From: Hydractinia symbiolongicarpus
Taxonomy: Eukaryota > Cnidaria > Hydrozoa > Anthoathecata > Hydractiniidae
Direction of reading: 5' to 3'
Assembly: GCF_029227915.1 (NCBI RefSeq)
Contig: NC_079879.1
Coordinates: forward strand, 5,952,001 to 6,016,000
Length of the DNA stretch: 64,000 nt
The notes below the pieces were generated by a model. The model ran no database searches. It saw nothing but the letters and a program-made list of their open reading frames with translations, and was not told the DNA's origin. Shown piece after piece: positions 35,192 to 56,213 of this stretch; within the stretch, counting starts at the first letter, position 1, and each line of letters starts with the position of its first letter. The translations under genes were made by a program, and so were the position numbers.

Positions 35192-38100
35192 ATGTCACAG
35201 TTAGGTGGTAAACACATTGGTGAATCTGATTGGAAGCCGCATAATCATAATATTGAAACTAACCCCAACGCAAGAATATGTACAACCAGGTAATTAGGTT
35301 CTATCTTTTTCTAAAACAAACTTGCCACTAGTTGTTGAATTTTACTCGCCACTGCCACTTACTACACTTACTTTTTATAGACACCTAGGTCCGGATTGGG
35401 CATCCAGCATTCGATGCTTACCTAACATATCATCCGAGAATGTAAAAGCTAAGAATTCCAGTCATTTGAAAACTGGAAGGCGACATTTTCCATGTATGAA
35501 CCTTGTTTTATTTTTTTCAATTTTTTATTTATTGTACTGAAATGTTCATATGGAAAAAAGGGTGAAAAAATGTCTTTTTTGCCTGTTCGAATGTGGGTAA
35601 AAATATTTACAATGAGGTCAGGATAACTTCTTTAAATGTCTTAAGTAAAGAAATTTTATTTTAGGAATCAACCTTTGTATCTATTTTGTACAAATTTTTG
35701 GAAAGGCAGTTTGAAATTGTCCTGTGTAGGTCCAGCTTCGGAGAATTGCCTAATTTTGGTCCTAGACTTTGTAAACTTCTTATTAAATTTGGTGCTAAAT
35801 CCACCAAAATAAGTTCACCAGAAAAGTTCCTCAAAAAGATTCATTTGTAAATATTTAGTTACTCTTTTAGTTTCTATTAAAACTACTACTATTAGTTACT
35901 TAAGATAATTTTCTAATAAGTATATATTTTTAAGGGGTCTTCGAACAGTCCACAACTGAATGGTCTTATTATTCAGATGGATCAAATTTTGGTAAATGTT
36001 GTTTTATCGATGGAACATATAAAGGTAACATGCAGACTGTTAAGGAAATACAACTTGAAAAGGTGATGGGTTTCCATAGAAAAGGTAAAGATTTAGTTTG
36101 ATTATTGCTATTATTACTTCAATGCAAGTTCATAAATCTAAATGCAGTAAAAGGCCTTCACTATTCTTTTCACTTCAGTCTAATGCATTTGCGTTGTGTA
36201 AAAAAATAAGATATAAATTTTCCTCAATACAAAAAGAAATACCTAAAAATACTTATAACACTTGTCTAGGGCTATTATATCAAACTAGTCGAGCTAGTAA
36301 GCACAATTTACTCCGAGGCAATAACCTAACATTAGATAAATAAATTTTCGGTGAAATAAGAGTTGTTCGGTTACACCTACTTTTGCTAGTACAGTAACAG
36401 TTACCTACCTGAGTCGGTGAAGTTCATATTAGCTTTTGAATTTGAAACTTTTTGCCTGTAACGATGGTCTGTTTCTTCTTTCAGTACTTAACAAATTAAC
36501 CTTTCTTTTCTTGCAACTGGCAAAAATAAAAGTCACATGTTGCAAGCGCTACTGTTTGAAATAGAGATAATTGACCAAGAAGTAAATTTAGTTCCTAACA
36601 AATGGTTTCAATGGTTGTGGTTAGGATCTAAACAGGATAGTTTGTTGATATTATACATTTTTCTAATAACAATCAGTTTTCCATGTTTTTGATAATACAA
36701 TCTTTTCTTTACAATAAATATAGTTTATGATAGTCGTGGTGGTCTACCTTACTTGTCACCTGGAGACAAGAACTATTCTGTCCCAGAATACTCTCGACGT
36801 TTTCATCAGGAAGGATCAACTCTACCAGCTATCAACTTTAGGTGAGTTGTTAGGAGCATACCAAAAGATTATTCATTGGGTTGTACTTCTTAAAAGAAGA
36901 GTTTCTTTCTGTTATTAAGAAAGACATATACCCAAGCCAAAATCTTAGCTACGCTATTAAACCTTTGATAAAAGTAACACGTGTTTATTTGAGAAACAAG
37001 CCATACCACTTTCCAGAGATCTTTGTTTTCCCTAATAAAAAACCTTGCATTATTTACAAAGAAAATACAAAGCAAATCAATATTTTTCTTTTTCACAAGA
37101 ACGCACCTTTTTTCCTGTAGATATCGTACTGAAATTTTCCACTGTGTAAATGTACCTGTTAGCAGAAAATAGAATTATTTGTTTATATTTTGTATGTGAT
37201 GTATTTAAAATTTAAATGTGTACATTCAACTAATTTAATAATGCTTTTTGTAAATTTTCTCAAACTTTTAAGTCAGTTTAACCTTTTAATTTTTATTTGC
37301 CCATCGGTTTTGCAAATGCAATTACATTTATGTTGGAAGTTACAGAGTGCAGACTTGAATTTGAAAGCGTTTCCCGAAATATGAAAATACAAAGCTCAAA
37401 TTACACCACAATAAGTAGCTCCCTGCATAAGTACATAAATTATAGCACATTTTTGTAATATTAATGTTTGTTATTATTGTGTTTATAAATATAATGTTGT
37501 AAATTTCGGATTGGTTGTCGATTTGGTATTAAAAAGTAGCAGTAGGTATCACTCTGCTGGAAAAGTTTGTAATGTAGAAGGTAGCGTCCTACCTAGTGTA
37601 GGAAAATGCATAAAGTTTGGTATTTTTGCATATTGTTTAAGATACCAATACATTGTTTGCTCATGTCATATACGTTTTTAATAATGGGTGTCTTTGTTGT
37701 GTTTCTATTTTTTTTTTTATGATTACTTTGATATTTTAAAACTTTCCCTCAACAGATGTCATTAACTTTTTTAATTTCTATTTACAAATTTTAGCATTTG
37801 AAAAATAGAAATAAATTTATTTACCAGGCATGGCTACTATAATATTATTTATTTATTTTTTAGTCGAACAAACAAACTTTTAGCAGATACTTTTATTCCT
37901 ATTCAACCATTGCCAAAATACCCCAGGTATGTTGGAAAATTTGTTCTCATTAGATTTGAAGGTGGGCTTTTTTGTTTTTTGAGTTGTTTTTTTCTGATTT
38001 ATAATACCTTTGTGTAATCCAAAGTTCAGGCATATCATGGCTTAAATTGAATCTATGCAAATTTCAATTTGCACGAAAGTAACTAAAAGGCTAAACAGAA

Positions 38101-38544
38101 TGTACAAGTCATTGATTTTTTAAACACAACTTTTATGTTATGTGATCACTACTTCATAGAGGCTGGCATGTAACACATTTTTTGACTCAAATAGTGTGTT
38201 GGGTGATTTTTAGAAGTTGTATGTGTGTTAAATCTGCTTCTTAATCTTTTGTTAAAAAACTGAATTTTTCATTCTTTTAAGTTATTTTCACAAAAGCAAA
38301 TTTAAACTGTGTAAAATAGGTCTACTTTTTGTAAGCAAAATTGAAACACAAAATGAAGTATATGCAAATTAATGACCATGTCAATTTTCACAGAAGTAAT
38401 GTAGAAATAGTTAGCGTCACCATTTTGTTTTTTAGCATGACATATCACGAAAAAGAGATGACTAGAAAGTTAATAGAAGAGGAAAAGGAAGTTTTAGAAT
38501 TAAATAATTGGATTGCAGCCCCACCAATTACTGCCACTATATAA
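35192..38544 (+). CDS. Unrecognised 216-aa gene, six exons
   Basis: Exons 35192-35289, 35381-35493, 35935-36084, 36724-36841, 37864-37926 and 38436-38544 join in phase to 216 aa ending TAA 38542-38544. I do not recognise the family with confidence. The protein is hydrophilic, with no signal peptide or membrane segment, and rich in Tyr, Pro, Ser and Asn. The centre, DSRGGLPYLSPGDKNYSVPE then YSRRFHQEGSTLPAINF, has the short Pro/Tyr/aromatic repeats typical of ciliary or sperm microtubule-lumen proteins (for example the TEPP/SPMIP type). That resemblance is from memory and weak. The C-terminus is a charged helix, EKEMTRKLIEEEKEVLEL. A second donor at 36024/36025 would skip 20 codons and keep the frame (196 aa). 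The start was placed at 35192 because the upstream in-frame ATG (35099) precedes a TATA-like sequence. Confidence 0.7.
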
Positions 38545-47722
<9,178 letters not shown>

Positions 47723-48026
47723 TTGAACAATCGAGTCTACAAAAGGTGAATTGTGTTAGAGTTTCAACCTTTCCTGTATTCTACTTTTTGAGAAGCATGG
47801 AACGGGTTGATGTTTACAACATTTCAAGTTGATACAGCCGTAGGAAAACTAGTGAAAAAGCCATTACTGTTGCAATAAAAGCCTTTTTTCTGGTTTACCG
47901 TCCTACGTCTTGGCTTGAAAAGGAGGTTTACGTACAGAAAAATACAGATTACAGTTTATTTATTTGATATGTGGTTTCTATTTAATAATTATATTTATAA
48001 ACATGTACTCATTTAAGTATCTTGAC

Positions 48027-48455
48027 TACCATTAATGCTCGATGAAGCGCCCATTTAAAGATGGGTGATTTTTTCGAGAGGGGCGGTAAATAGAGATGGG
48101 CGCTTATATAAAAAATCTCATTTTTGTGTTATATAAAATCTTTCTTTTTAGGGAAGTAAGTGTCGCAAAATGTAATAATAGAAAATATGTATGACCAGTT
48201 ATAATATCTGTAAGCGTAGATGTTCATGTTCAAATTTCTGCCATGTCAATAAATTAAAACTGCTTAAACGAAAAGATATAAATATTCTGACATGAAATTT
48301 TATGTGTTGATGGTTTTAAGAAAAAAACTGTTTTTGAGTAAAAGGTCGTTTTTTTCTAATGTCCAAAATATTTAAACAAGCGCGCCCTTTGGCTCGAGTA
48401 AAACCGCCCCTGGGCGCTTATTCAAGAGTGGGCGCCTAATCGATCGTTTTTGGTA
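48027..48455. mobile_element. 429-bp MITE/foldback element with GCGCCCA terminal repeats
   Basis: The left end (TACCATTAATGCTCGATG, then AAGCGCCCA) and the right end (TGGGCGCCTAATCGATCG, then TTTTTGGTA) are inverted repeats over 27 bp with six mismatches. Further paired words (GGGGCGGT / ACCGCCCC, and GGGCGC inside) extend the symmetry inward to ~48110 and ~48375. The interior is AT-rich and non-coding. The target duplication is unclear. Confidence 0.7.
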
Positions 48456-48760
48456 TGTCATTTATTTGATACAAGTAAAATTAAAATAATGCAGCTTGTC
48501 AGTTATATAGAATACGAGAAAAGTCTTGTACGTCAGTTATCAGCAAACATAATTTTATATTTTTATTACGAAATATCATCGAAAACCAATGTCATATACA
48601 TATAGGACATATGTATTGGGCAGACCCTTAAATGCTTTTTAGACTCCTTATTGAAGAAATAATATCTTCAAAAGCCAATTGGCGCGTTTTATTTATTGGG
48701 ATTTTCACGCTTTTTTAGGAATTCTCTATTCCTATTGTTAGATTTGCGTGTAGCGAGAAA

Positions 48761-48941
48761 TCTCTTTAATAATAGCCGTATTTTTTCTGTGTGTCAGCGA
48801 AAGCCACGTCCCGTAACTGAAACACGAAATTTTTAAAATGTGCACGCATATCAAATGCGATATATTTTTGTCCACTTTGTTGCGACGGGTAAATTCAAAG
48901 GACGGGCGACCCCGTGGATTTTTCAACGGGCTAACGACTAG
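48761..48941 (+). mobile_element. Helitron-like non-autonomous element, unit 1 (181 bp)
   Basis: It starts TCTCTTTAATAATAGCC directly after an A. It ends in a hairpin (CCCGTGGATTTTTCAACGGG, 48911-48930) followed by CTAACGA and CTAG (48938-48941), with T next. A 5' TC, a 3' hairpin about 10 nt before CTRR, and insertion between A and T are the diagnostic features of Helitrons. No Rep/helicase is encoded. The unit and its flank repeat 263 bp downstream. Confidence 0.78.
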
Positions 48942-49023
48942 TCTCTTTAATAATAGCCGTCGTCTGTCTGTCCGCGAAAGATACGTCCTGTTACGGAAAC
49001 ATAGATTTGCGTGTAGCGAGAAA
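48942..49023 (+). mobile_element. 82-bp truncated 5' fragment of a Helitron-like unit
   Basis: It begins TCTCTTTAATAATAGCC immediately after the CTAG of unit 1 and reads through GTCTGTCTGTCCGCGAAAG. It breaks into GATTTGCGTGTAGCGAGAAA, the same 20 bases that precede unit 1 at 48741-48760. This fragment plus unit 1 forms the 263-bp tandem period. Confidence 0.72.
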
Positions 49024-49204
49024 TCTCTTTAATAATAGCCGTATTTTTTCTGTGTGTCAGCGAAAGCCACATCCCGTAACTAAAACACGAAATTTTCAAA
49101 ATGTGCACACATATCAAATGCGATATATTTTTGTCCACTTTGTTGCGACAGGTAAATTCAAAGGACGGGCGACCCCGTGGATTTTTCCACGGGCTAACGA
49201 CTAG
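49024..49204 (+). mobile_element. Helitron-like non-autonomous element, unit 2 (181 bp)
   Basis: Nearly identical to unit 1, exactly 263 bp downstream. Here the terminal hairpin is perfect: CCCGTGG, loop ATTTTT, CCACGGG (49174-49193), then CTAACGA and CTAG at 49201-49204. It is followed with no spacer by the next TC-starting unit. Confidence 0.8.
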
Positions 49205-49323
49205 TCTCTTTAATAATAGCCGTCGTCTGTCTGTCCGCGAAAGATACGTCCTGCTACGGAAACACGAAATGCGGTATGTAAAGGAAGGGCGACCCTTTGG
49301 ATTTTTCCCCGGCTAACCACTAG
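49205..49323 (+). mobile_element. Helitron-like unit 3 (119 bp) with degenerate hairpin
   Basis: It starts TCTCTTTAATAATAGCC directly after the CTAG of unit 2 and ends GGCTAACCACTAG at 49323. The hairpin is damaged (CCCTTTGG / CCCCGG). The centre is shorter than in units 1 and 2. The next bases, TCTATATTATAATACCCG, look like the start of a related subfamily. Confidence 0.7.
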
Positions 49324-49513
49324 TCTATATTATAATACCCGTATAGTTCTGTCTGGGTGTCACGCAAAATGATACCGCAAGTAACGAGACGCACGCAATG
49401 CGGTATAAAAAGGTTTAGTACAATATAATTCCGATAACTTAAGCCCACCATAATTCGAATTCCTAGTAACTCGACCTATTTGGGCAGACACACGACGGCT
49501 ATTATTAAAGAGA
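49324..49513. mobile_element. Related Helitron-like remnants, including an inverted 5' end
   Basis: 49324 onward (TCTATATTATAATACCCG then GTGTCACGCAAAATG) resembles the remnant at 61.5 kb and may end at CTAG 49463-49466. On the minus strand a 5' end, TCTCTTTAATAATAGCCG, starts at 49513 with A before it and runs leftward with no recognisable 3' end. Confidence 0.5.
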
Positions 49514-50549
49514 TACTTCATATATTGGTTTCCATCTTATCTCCCTGTCTTAACAATGGCGCACTCGCAACTCTTGTCTGAGACCGGGAGCAAGAACTAC
49601 GTTCGTTTTTGTCGGAAGGGGAGAGCATAAAATACTGATTTGGTGGACAAGCTAGAAGTCGTTCTAATATGTCTGCACAATCTAAACAAAATTATTTGAC
49701 TGCTTGCAGTAGAACAAAAACATGATTTTCGTAATGGATCGCTTTAAAACTATTTGTTATCCAAATTCATTTCAGTGTTTAAAACAATCTGATTCGCCGC
49801 GTGTATTGTGTGTAATAATAACGTGACAACAAATTTTTTTACAGAAGCTACTTAACTTTAGTTAACGCTTAGCCAGAAGACCCAGCGTTATTTTTCTTAC
49901 CGCAAGTCGGAATAGTTAGGGTGGAAAAATTACGCTAGATCTTAAACGACTTCTGCGGTTATAATTCTGACCGCGCGCTTTTTGATTAGATAATTCTATT
50001 GTTTTTTGCTCACGCAGTTAACATCGGAAAATCTTTCGTTTTAGGCGAGAATGGCTTCACTCACCTAAACAAATATAATTAATTCTTGTATTATTTAGGA
50101 GGGTAACATGTGACCACGCCAGCTTTGTGATTGTAATTCGGGGTTTGCTGTGAGGTGGATTTGAATTTTAGGGATTTGCTGTGACATTTGTTTACGTCTA
50201 AGAACTTAATTAGATATCCTCAAAAAAAGCTTAGTTAACTAGACTAGTTAACGCTACCCTTAACTCGTTTACTGATGTAAAAATGCGAAAATAAACAAAA
50301 TTAACTACACGGGGCAGACTACCAATCTGTAAGTTTGTTTTGCTAAAAATCATCATTAATTTTGGTAGCCACGTGTTTATCGAATAAAATTTAAAAAGCC
50401 GGATTAATTATCGAAACACTTTAAAGTAATATAAATTTAATTGTTTTTATAATTTTATATACAAGTCTGATATTTCTATCATATAGAATTCTAAAAATGC
50501 AAATGATAAATAGGAAAAGTCAATACAAAATGCAGCAAAAAAGTTATAC

Positions 50550-53500
50550 TCAAAAGGAACGACCAGCATTGATATCGGGAAATATACAGTCCTTCTTGTT
50601 TGGTGATTTTGGTGCTGGTTTTTGATTCAGTAATGTTTCCTCATGAGAGCGACGACGTTTGGTTTGTGTTTCTAAAATATGACGTAACTGCGCGTTTTCT
50701 CTTTCAAGTATTTCTTCGCGCGATCCTCGTCTACCGGCTTCTTGTTCTAACTCGTTACATCTACCTCTAGCGCGTAGCAAATCAGTTTCCACTGTTTTAC
50801 ATCTTTCGAGAGTTGAATTCAACTCGTTGTACAACTCTCCTTTCTTTATGTTACTTTGATCTAAGTCTTGTTTTAGAGTGTAGCATTGATGTTGCAGCGC
50901 ATCTACCATGTTGCCTTGAGTTTGAATATTTTTTCGCGCCAATTCTAATTGTTCTTCTAGTTTATTACATTTAGCAGAAGTTGTGTCCACTTTGGTGCCT
51001 AGATGTTCATATTTTTGTTGCGACGATTCCAGTTGTTTATTTAACGACTCGATTTGTTTGCGAGCATTCATCAGTTTTATTTTTTGTGTACTGTATTTTA
51101 TTTTCACACTTTCGAGTTCTTTATGCCATAACTTATCGCGAAAACTCTCACTACTCTCTGTTAAAGCATATATACTTGAATTGTGTGAGATTTGTGACTC
51201 GTTTACTTTAAACTCGATAGCCTTTCGATTTTCGTTGATCTGTTTTAGTTCTTCTTTCAATTTTCCACACTCGCGAGTACGCGATCGAATCTCGTTTTCA
51301 TACGAGCTGCATTTATTTTTTGTTTTGTCTAACTCCATAGTTGTTTCACGATATTTTAGTTGCGTGTTTCGTAACTCCTCGTTTATGTCATCGTAAGACC
51401 TACCGCGATTATTTTCTAAGTTCTCTTGCCTAACCGCAAGAACTCTTGGTCGCGACATATTTTCTCGCTTATCCAAAGTTTTAGGAGAAAGAACGTACGT
51501 TCCACGTCGTTGAATGTCTTTCGATTTTACGATCAGTCTCCACTTACGCGCAAGTCGTAATGCTTCGATCTGTTTTTCGTGTAAATCCGGTATCAAGCGT
51601 AGAACACAGTCGGGGTCTGTCGTTAGGAATCTGGTAGCATTAGTTACAATTTTTTCGCTGTGTCGACTAAATAATTTTTCGTTAATGGGCGAAAACTGTA
51701 GTAACGCTTCCCACCTTTGAACGCACTTTTCTAGCAATTTAATTTCTTTAATGATCGAATCTGCGTCGTCTCCGCTGAAAAAATCACAAAGCGGTCTGTA
51801 TATATCTTGTCGGAATGTTTGCAATAATCTTGTAGATTTTTTACAGTAACTTTCGAATTCCTCTAAACGATCTATGTCTTCTACGTCAGTTGAATGGCCA
51901 TATTTCGGCTGATTCTGTCGAGTCCAAACTAATAACTCTCTAACTTGTCTAAAGAAACAATATAAAAATTATTTGATATTGTAAAACACTTAACAAAAAT
52001 TAAAATTTCTAAATACACATGTAATCTATTGTCAGTAATTTCGAGAAATTATGAAATGTCCCAAAGGTAATGAAATTTGTTAAACTTTGGATTTTTATGA
52101 AAAAAGGATTTGATATATTTAATTATTTTATCGTTTCATGCTTTCATCTAATTTATTTACATTTAGCGGGTGACTCTGTGATACAATGTTTTTGTTTAAC
52201 GAAAAAGCTGGTACAAGAAAAACACGTGGTTACAAACAATGGCATTTATCGCCTAAACATAATAAATTTGATGAAAATATCTGTTATTAATATTGTTGTT
52301 GTTGGGTTTCTTTGTGTTTACCAGCGTGGATTCTTAAAGATTTGTCTCGTGTTTTTTATAAGAAAGTCCACACCAAAATGGACGAGTATACTACCAACCT
52401 TGTCCCCAGGACTTTTTAGATTATAAACACCTATTTGAATATGAAAAACATGTCTGAAAATTCAACTTATTCACGGAAGTGTAAGATGAGATGCTGCCTG
52501 CAACAAAAGTCCTGGGGAAAAAGGCGTTACTTTCTCCATTTCGTTTCCAGGGCTTCGTTTTTTTGAAATGTGACTAGTGTGAATGAAAGACATATCAGAA
52601 AGGTAAATTTTCTTGAGAACAAAGTCGTTATTTCTCGATACTTCCACGAATTGCATTTTTACCTTATTTTCGAATTATTTGTGCATTAAACTCGTCCCCA
52701 GGGTTTTTTGCCATTTTGACATCGGGGCGGGCGGCTTGTTTAGCCGTCAAGTAAGCGCTACCGGCTTTGACATGGGCAACAAACTCTGGGGACGAGGGTG
52801 ATCCGTGCATCATATTAAAAAATTTAAAGAAAAAACTTACTCTCTTGACGTCACTGGTCCAAAATTTTTGTGGTTCCAAGAAGCCCACCGTCTTGTTACT
52901 TTGCGCAGTTTTTTGTGAAACTCTTCTATGAAGTTTTCCTTGTCATTAAAAAATTTTCGAACTTCTTGCTCGAAGAGCGTGAACTGTTGACCTAACCACA
53001 TTTCACGTTCGCTGAGAGACAAATTTTCAATTTCTTCGTACTATAAGAAAATCAATAAATATATTACTTAAAACACGAATTTATATAAAAATTGAAATGT
53101 GTGAATAAATATCTCAAGAGAACAACTTAAGTAATATTTTAGTCATTCTCGATTAAAGAAGACATTGTCTTACTTTAGTACACATTATACGAGCCATAGA
53201 TACAAGCTCAAGAGATATCGTTTGGTTTTCCACTAACTCAAATGAAGTTGTTCAACAGACTTTTAACAGTTTTTAATTCAATTGTTAAAACGTCAACAAT
53301 AAGTAAAATATTATGTTAATAAATGAATGCTTTCAAATCTATTATTTTTAAAACAAAAATATTCCGTCAAAATAATGCCGTGTGGCTTTAGGTTATGACA
53401 ATTAATTCAATCAAGACAATGAAGATATCGTGAGTACATTTAAAAATAATATCACACATGAAAAATATTTTGAAACAAATCTCGTACCCGGCCCCCCCCT

Positions 53501-55337
53501 CATTATATTATGTTCAAGTTAGATATAAAAAAACAAATTTGTCGTAAATGTTACGCGCAAAAATCTGTGATTATAAATATAGAAAAGTTAAAAAAGATTC
53601 AATTTACTTGCTCTGAACCCACTTTAAATTTCATTTATTTTTATCATCATATTAAAAATGTATTCTATCTTCTTCCATATTTTTAGCTTTCCAATTTATT
53701 TTACAACTTGGCTTGACGTTGGAGTGACGTCGCCTCATATTCTAACAATATAAATCCATGAGTAATGGTAGGGCATTAGTTTGCGTCTGCCAACGCAAAA
53801 ATTTAGTCTTGTTCAAAGGAATAGTCTTTCTTAGGTAAGATTTTTTATTTTTAGCATAAAATCAAACAGCTACTTACGTAATATTCTTTAACTAATGACG
53901 TTTCTCTCTTTGGTAGAATGTGGAGAAAATCTCCTGCTTGTGGAAGGGCGGTTGTCGGTACACGCCCAGTGCGTATCTTTACTTGGAAATTATCTAAATA
54001 TAGAATATGTCATTTCAAACAAAGATAAAGAAAATAGTTTATAAGAGTACTAAATATAGAGTGTAACTCATCACCCTCGTTTCCAGACCAATTTGTTAGG
54101 CGAAAATTGCGGGTGTGCAGACGGTCACTGCTTTCAGCAGGTTTTTAGTTTTTAATTGACGTTTTAGAATTTGTCGCCTCGTTATGCAACTAATTACAGT
54201 TAATCCTGGTATGTAGAGCAGACGGTTGAGTACGAGGTTGGTTTAATCAGGTTCATACCATGTGAGTAATTAGCATTACATAATTTTAAGTACTTTTGAA
54301 GATTTGGGTCAAGAATGTTAATAAGCATACCACCCTGATGGTTGTGACGTTAGAACTAGTACCCATTCTCCTAATTACATCGTATTTTGACGCTATCACC
54401 ATAGCAACACGATAGACTAATTTGTAAGGAAATCTAAACGACACATATGTTCGTGCCTACTGAACGACACATATTTTCATGCCTACTGAACGACACATAT
54501 TATTATGCCTACTAGAACGACACATATTTTCATGCCTACTGAACGACACATATTTTCATGCCTTATAAACCTGACGAGAAAAAAACTTCGCTATCGCGTA
54601 CATTTTAATTCTAGCCAAAATAAGTGCGCAAACTAATTATGGCGCGAAGATTGAGAAAAAACTGAAAAAAGAAAAAAACTGAAAAAAGCGCGAAAAGTGA
54701 AAAATGCGCGAAAAGTGATAATCTGACAAGCAACAATACATTATACACAACAAAAAAATTAACAACTTACAGAGCAAAAAATGAAATTTTTTAAAACGTT
54801 TTTTCTGACAGAGACATTTTCTTGATTTGAGCAACAACAATAAACGCATCCCTGGAAGTTTATCGGTTGCTATGAGAACAATTATAATCTATTTTTTCGT
54901 TGTTTCTGCAAGAGAGAACCATCTGCAGAAATTTCGTTTTCATTTGTCTGAAAGAAAACCTATTGCCTAAAAGAATTGAATCCCTTTTCTGTTCAAATTT
55001 AATCCAATTTTCTTTTTATTTTGGTCACTGTGATTTTAACAAACACATTGTTAAATTTGAAGAACACCCAGTGGAGACTGAAAAATTGTCACGAAAGAAA
55101 TTTCCTTTATTGAATTTTATAAAACAATAATTCTAACATATAGAAAGATGTTTGTTTTAGAATATGCGTGGATAAATTTCGTTCGTGCGTAGGTATAACT
55201 AGCGCGATTTTCGTTTTAATCTTTAGCTGTAAGTCCTGCCTACTTTCTATGTTGTCGTTAACGATAGGTAATTCTTCAGCCACAACGCTAAGTAAAGAAA
55301 GACTTAATGAAGGCTGAACCACCCACCTATCATGCAT
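50550..55337 (-). CDS. Unrecognised 602-aa protein with long coiled coil
   Basis: Minus-strand exons 55244-55337, 53878-53993, 52841-53040 and 50550-51948 join in phase (94, 116, 200 and 1399 nt) to 602 aa; stop TGA at 50550-50552. The first exon, starting MHDRWVVQPSLSL, is the least certain. Residues ~30-275 look globular, with EMWLGQQFTLFEQEVRKFF, HKKLRKVTRRWASWNHKNFG and WTRQNQPKYGHSTDVEDIDR, and contain no motif I can place. Residues ~285-560 are a nearly continuous coiled coil of Glu/Lys/Leu/Gln heptads (for example QIESLNKQLESSQQKYEHL). A cysteine recurs at the same position of several ~42-residue blocks (KCSSYENE, KCNKLEEQ, RCKTVETD, RCNELEQE). The tail is basic and Pro/Lys-rich. There is no signal peptide or membrane segment. 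It is probably a cytoskeletal, centrosomal or scaffold protein; that is only inferred from the coiled coil. Confidence 0.72.
52395..52525. mobile_element. Foldback element, CAACCTCG family, in the coiled-coil gene's intron 3
   Basis: The left end CAACCTTGTCCCCAGGACTT faces the right end AAAAGTCCTGGGGAAAAAGG, an inverted repeat extending inward beyond the family ends (AGTCCTGGGG). The outermost right bases are diverged. Confidence 0.55.
52690..52800. mobile_element. Foldback element with CTCGTCCCCAG ends, in the coiled-coil gene's intron 3
   Basis: ACTCGTCCCCAGGG on the left and CTCTGGGGACGAGGGTG on the right are inverted repeats of the family, with an inner near-palindrome, GCGGCTTG...CAAGTAAGCGC. 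Confidence 0.6.
54437..54563. repeat. 26-bp minisatellite, five units, in the coiled-coil gene's intron 1
   Basis: Five units of AACGACACATATTTTCATGC plus CTACTG lie in tandem. The third has an extra base and TTATTATG, and the last is cut short. Confidence 0.9.
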
Positions 55338-55611
55338 ACATTTTATTCAAATGCTTTCTTTCCTGTTCTTAGTTGTAAGAACCATACCTACAACTTTCAT
55401 TTTATCTCGAAGTTTGATGGAAGAAATAGACATCCTAAGATATCTCACACCCCGTCATGGTTAATTAAATCATAGGGCGAAATAGAGACAAAATGAAAAT
55501 ATTTAAGTACTGGAAACCCAGCTACAACAACGCATGGAAAACACAAAGATAAGTAATCAATCAGTCGCGATGAACCTGCAGTTTAAAAGCTCTGAGGAAA
55601 CAAGAACATTA

Positions 55612-55692
55612 TTAATAACAACAACATCAACAACAATAACAACAACAACAACAACAACAATAACAACAACAATAACAATAACAACAACAATA
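55612..55692. repeat. (AAC)n microsatellite
   Basis: An 80-bp run of ACA/AAC trinucleotides with ATA interruptions. It keeps ORFs open on both strands (poly-Thr and poly-Val readings), which are artefacts. Confidence 0.92.
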
Positions 55693-56213
55693 TCCAACCT
55701 ACTTATTTTTACGTTTTCATTCAACATCGTGTCCATCTTCATTACGTCTACAGATTTATTATAGTAACAAACTTTAACGTCATCTGAACCAGCTGTATCT
55801 AGCTCTCAACAACTTTGTTTGATCACTAGCCTTCAATAATATGTCCTGTGTAATTGCAATTAGAACATAATGTGGTACGACTTCGTACCCAGTTTCCTCT
55901 GTTTTAATATTCACTACCAACTTCTAAATATGACAGTTTCAACTTAAATGCCAACATCGCGATCGTGAATACAATAAACACCAACTTCTTCCCCAAGCTA
56001 CTTTTGGATAATAGTAGCTTTTGGACATTGGGATCGAATTTACTCCTTCCTGTTCTTTTATTCGTTTTAAATGTTTATTATTAGAATGATTTTTATGTTA
56101 TTGTGTTCTTCTAAATTGTATCTCGTTAAGTCTATGGTTACTTAATTAGCAACCTTAATTACATTAGACGTTTTATACCACACATGCAACGAAACTATTT
56201 TTGTTATTTTTAG

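Larger units (their letters stand above)
47723..50549. other. Intergenic region with foldback and Helitron-like elements
   Basis: 2.8 kb between the convergent DUS2 and coiled-coil genes. It holds a 429-bp inverted-repeat element (48027-48455) and a cluster of Helitron-like units (48761-49513). No coding gene is supported: the ORFs at 48738-49316 are readings of the tandem units. 49520-50549 shows nothing I can name. Confidence 0.7.

Noticed and set aside
48738-49316. Repeated 62-71-codon ORFs on both strands
   Set aside because: They are translations of the tandem Helitron-like units.
54637-54849. Minus-strand Phe/Leu-rich ORF
   Set aside because: It arises from A-rich plus-strand sequence with small GAAAAA repeats; no homology or splice support.
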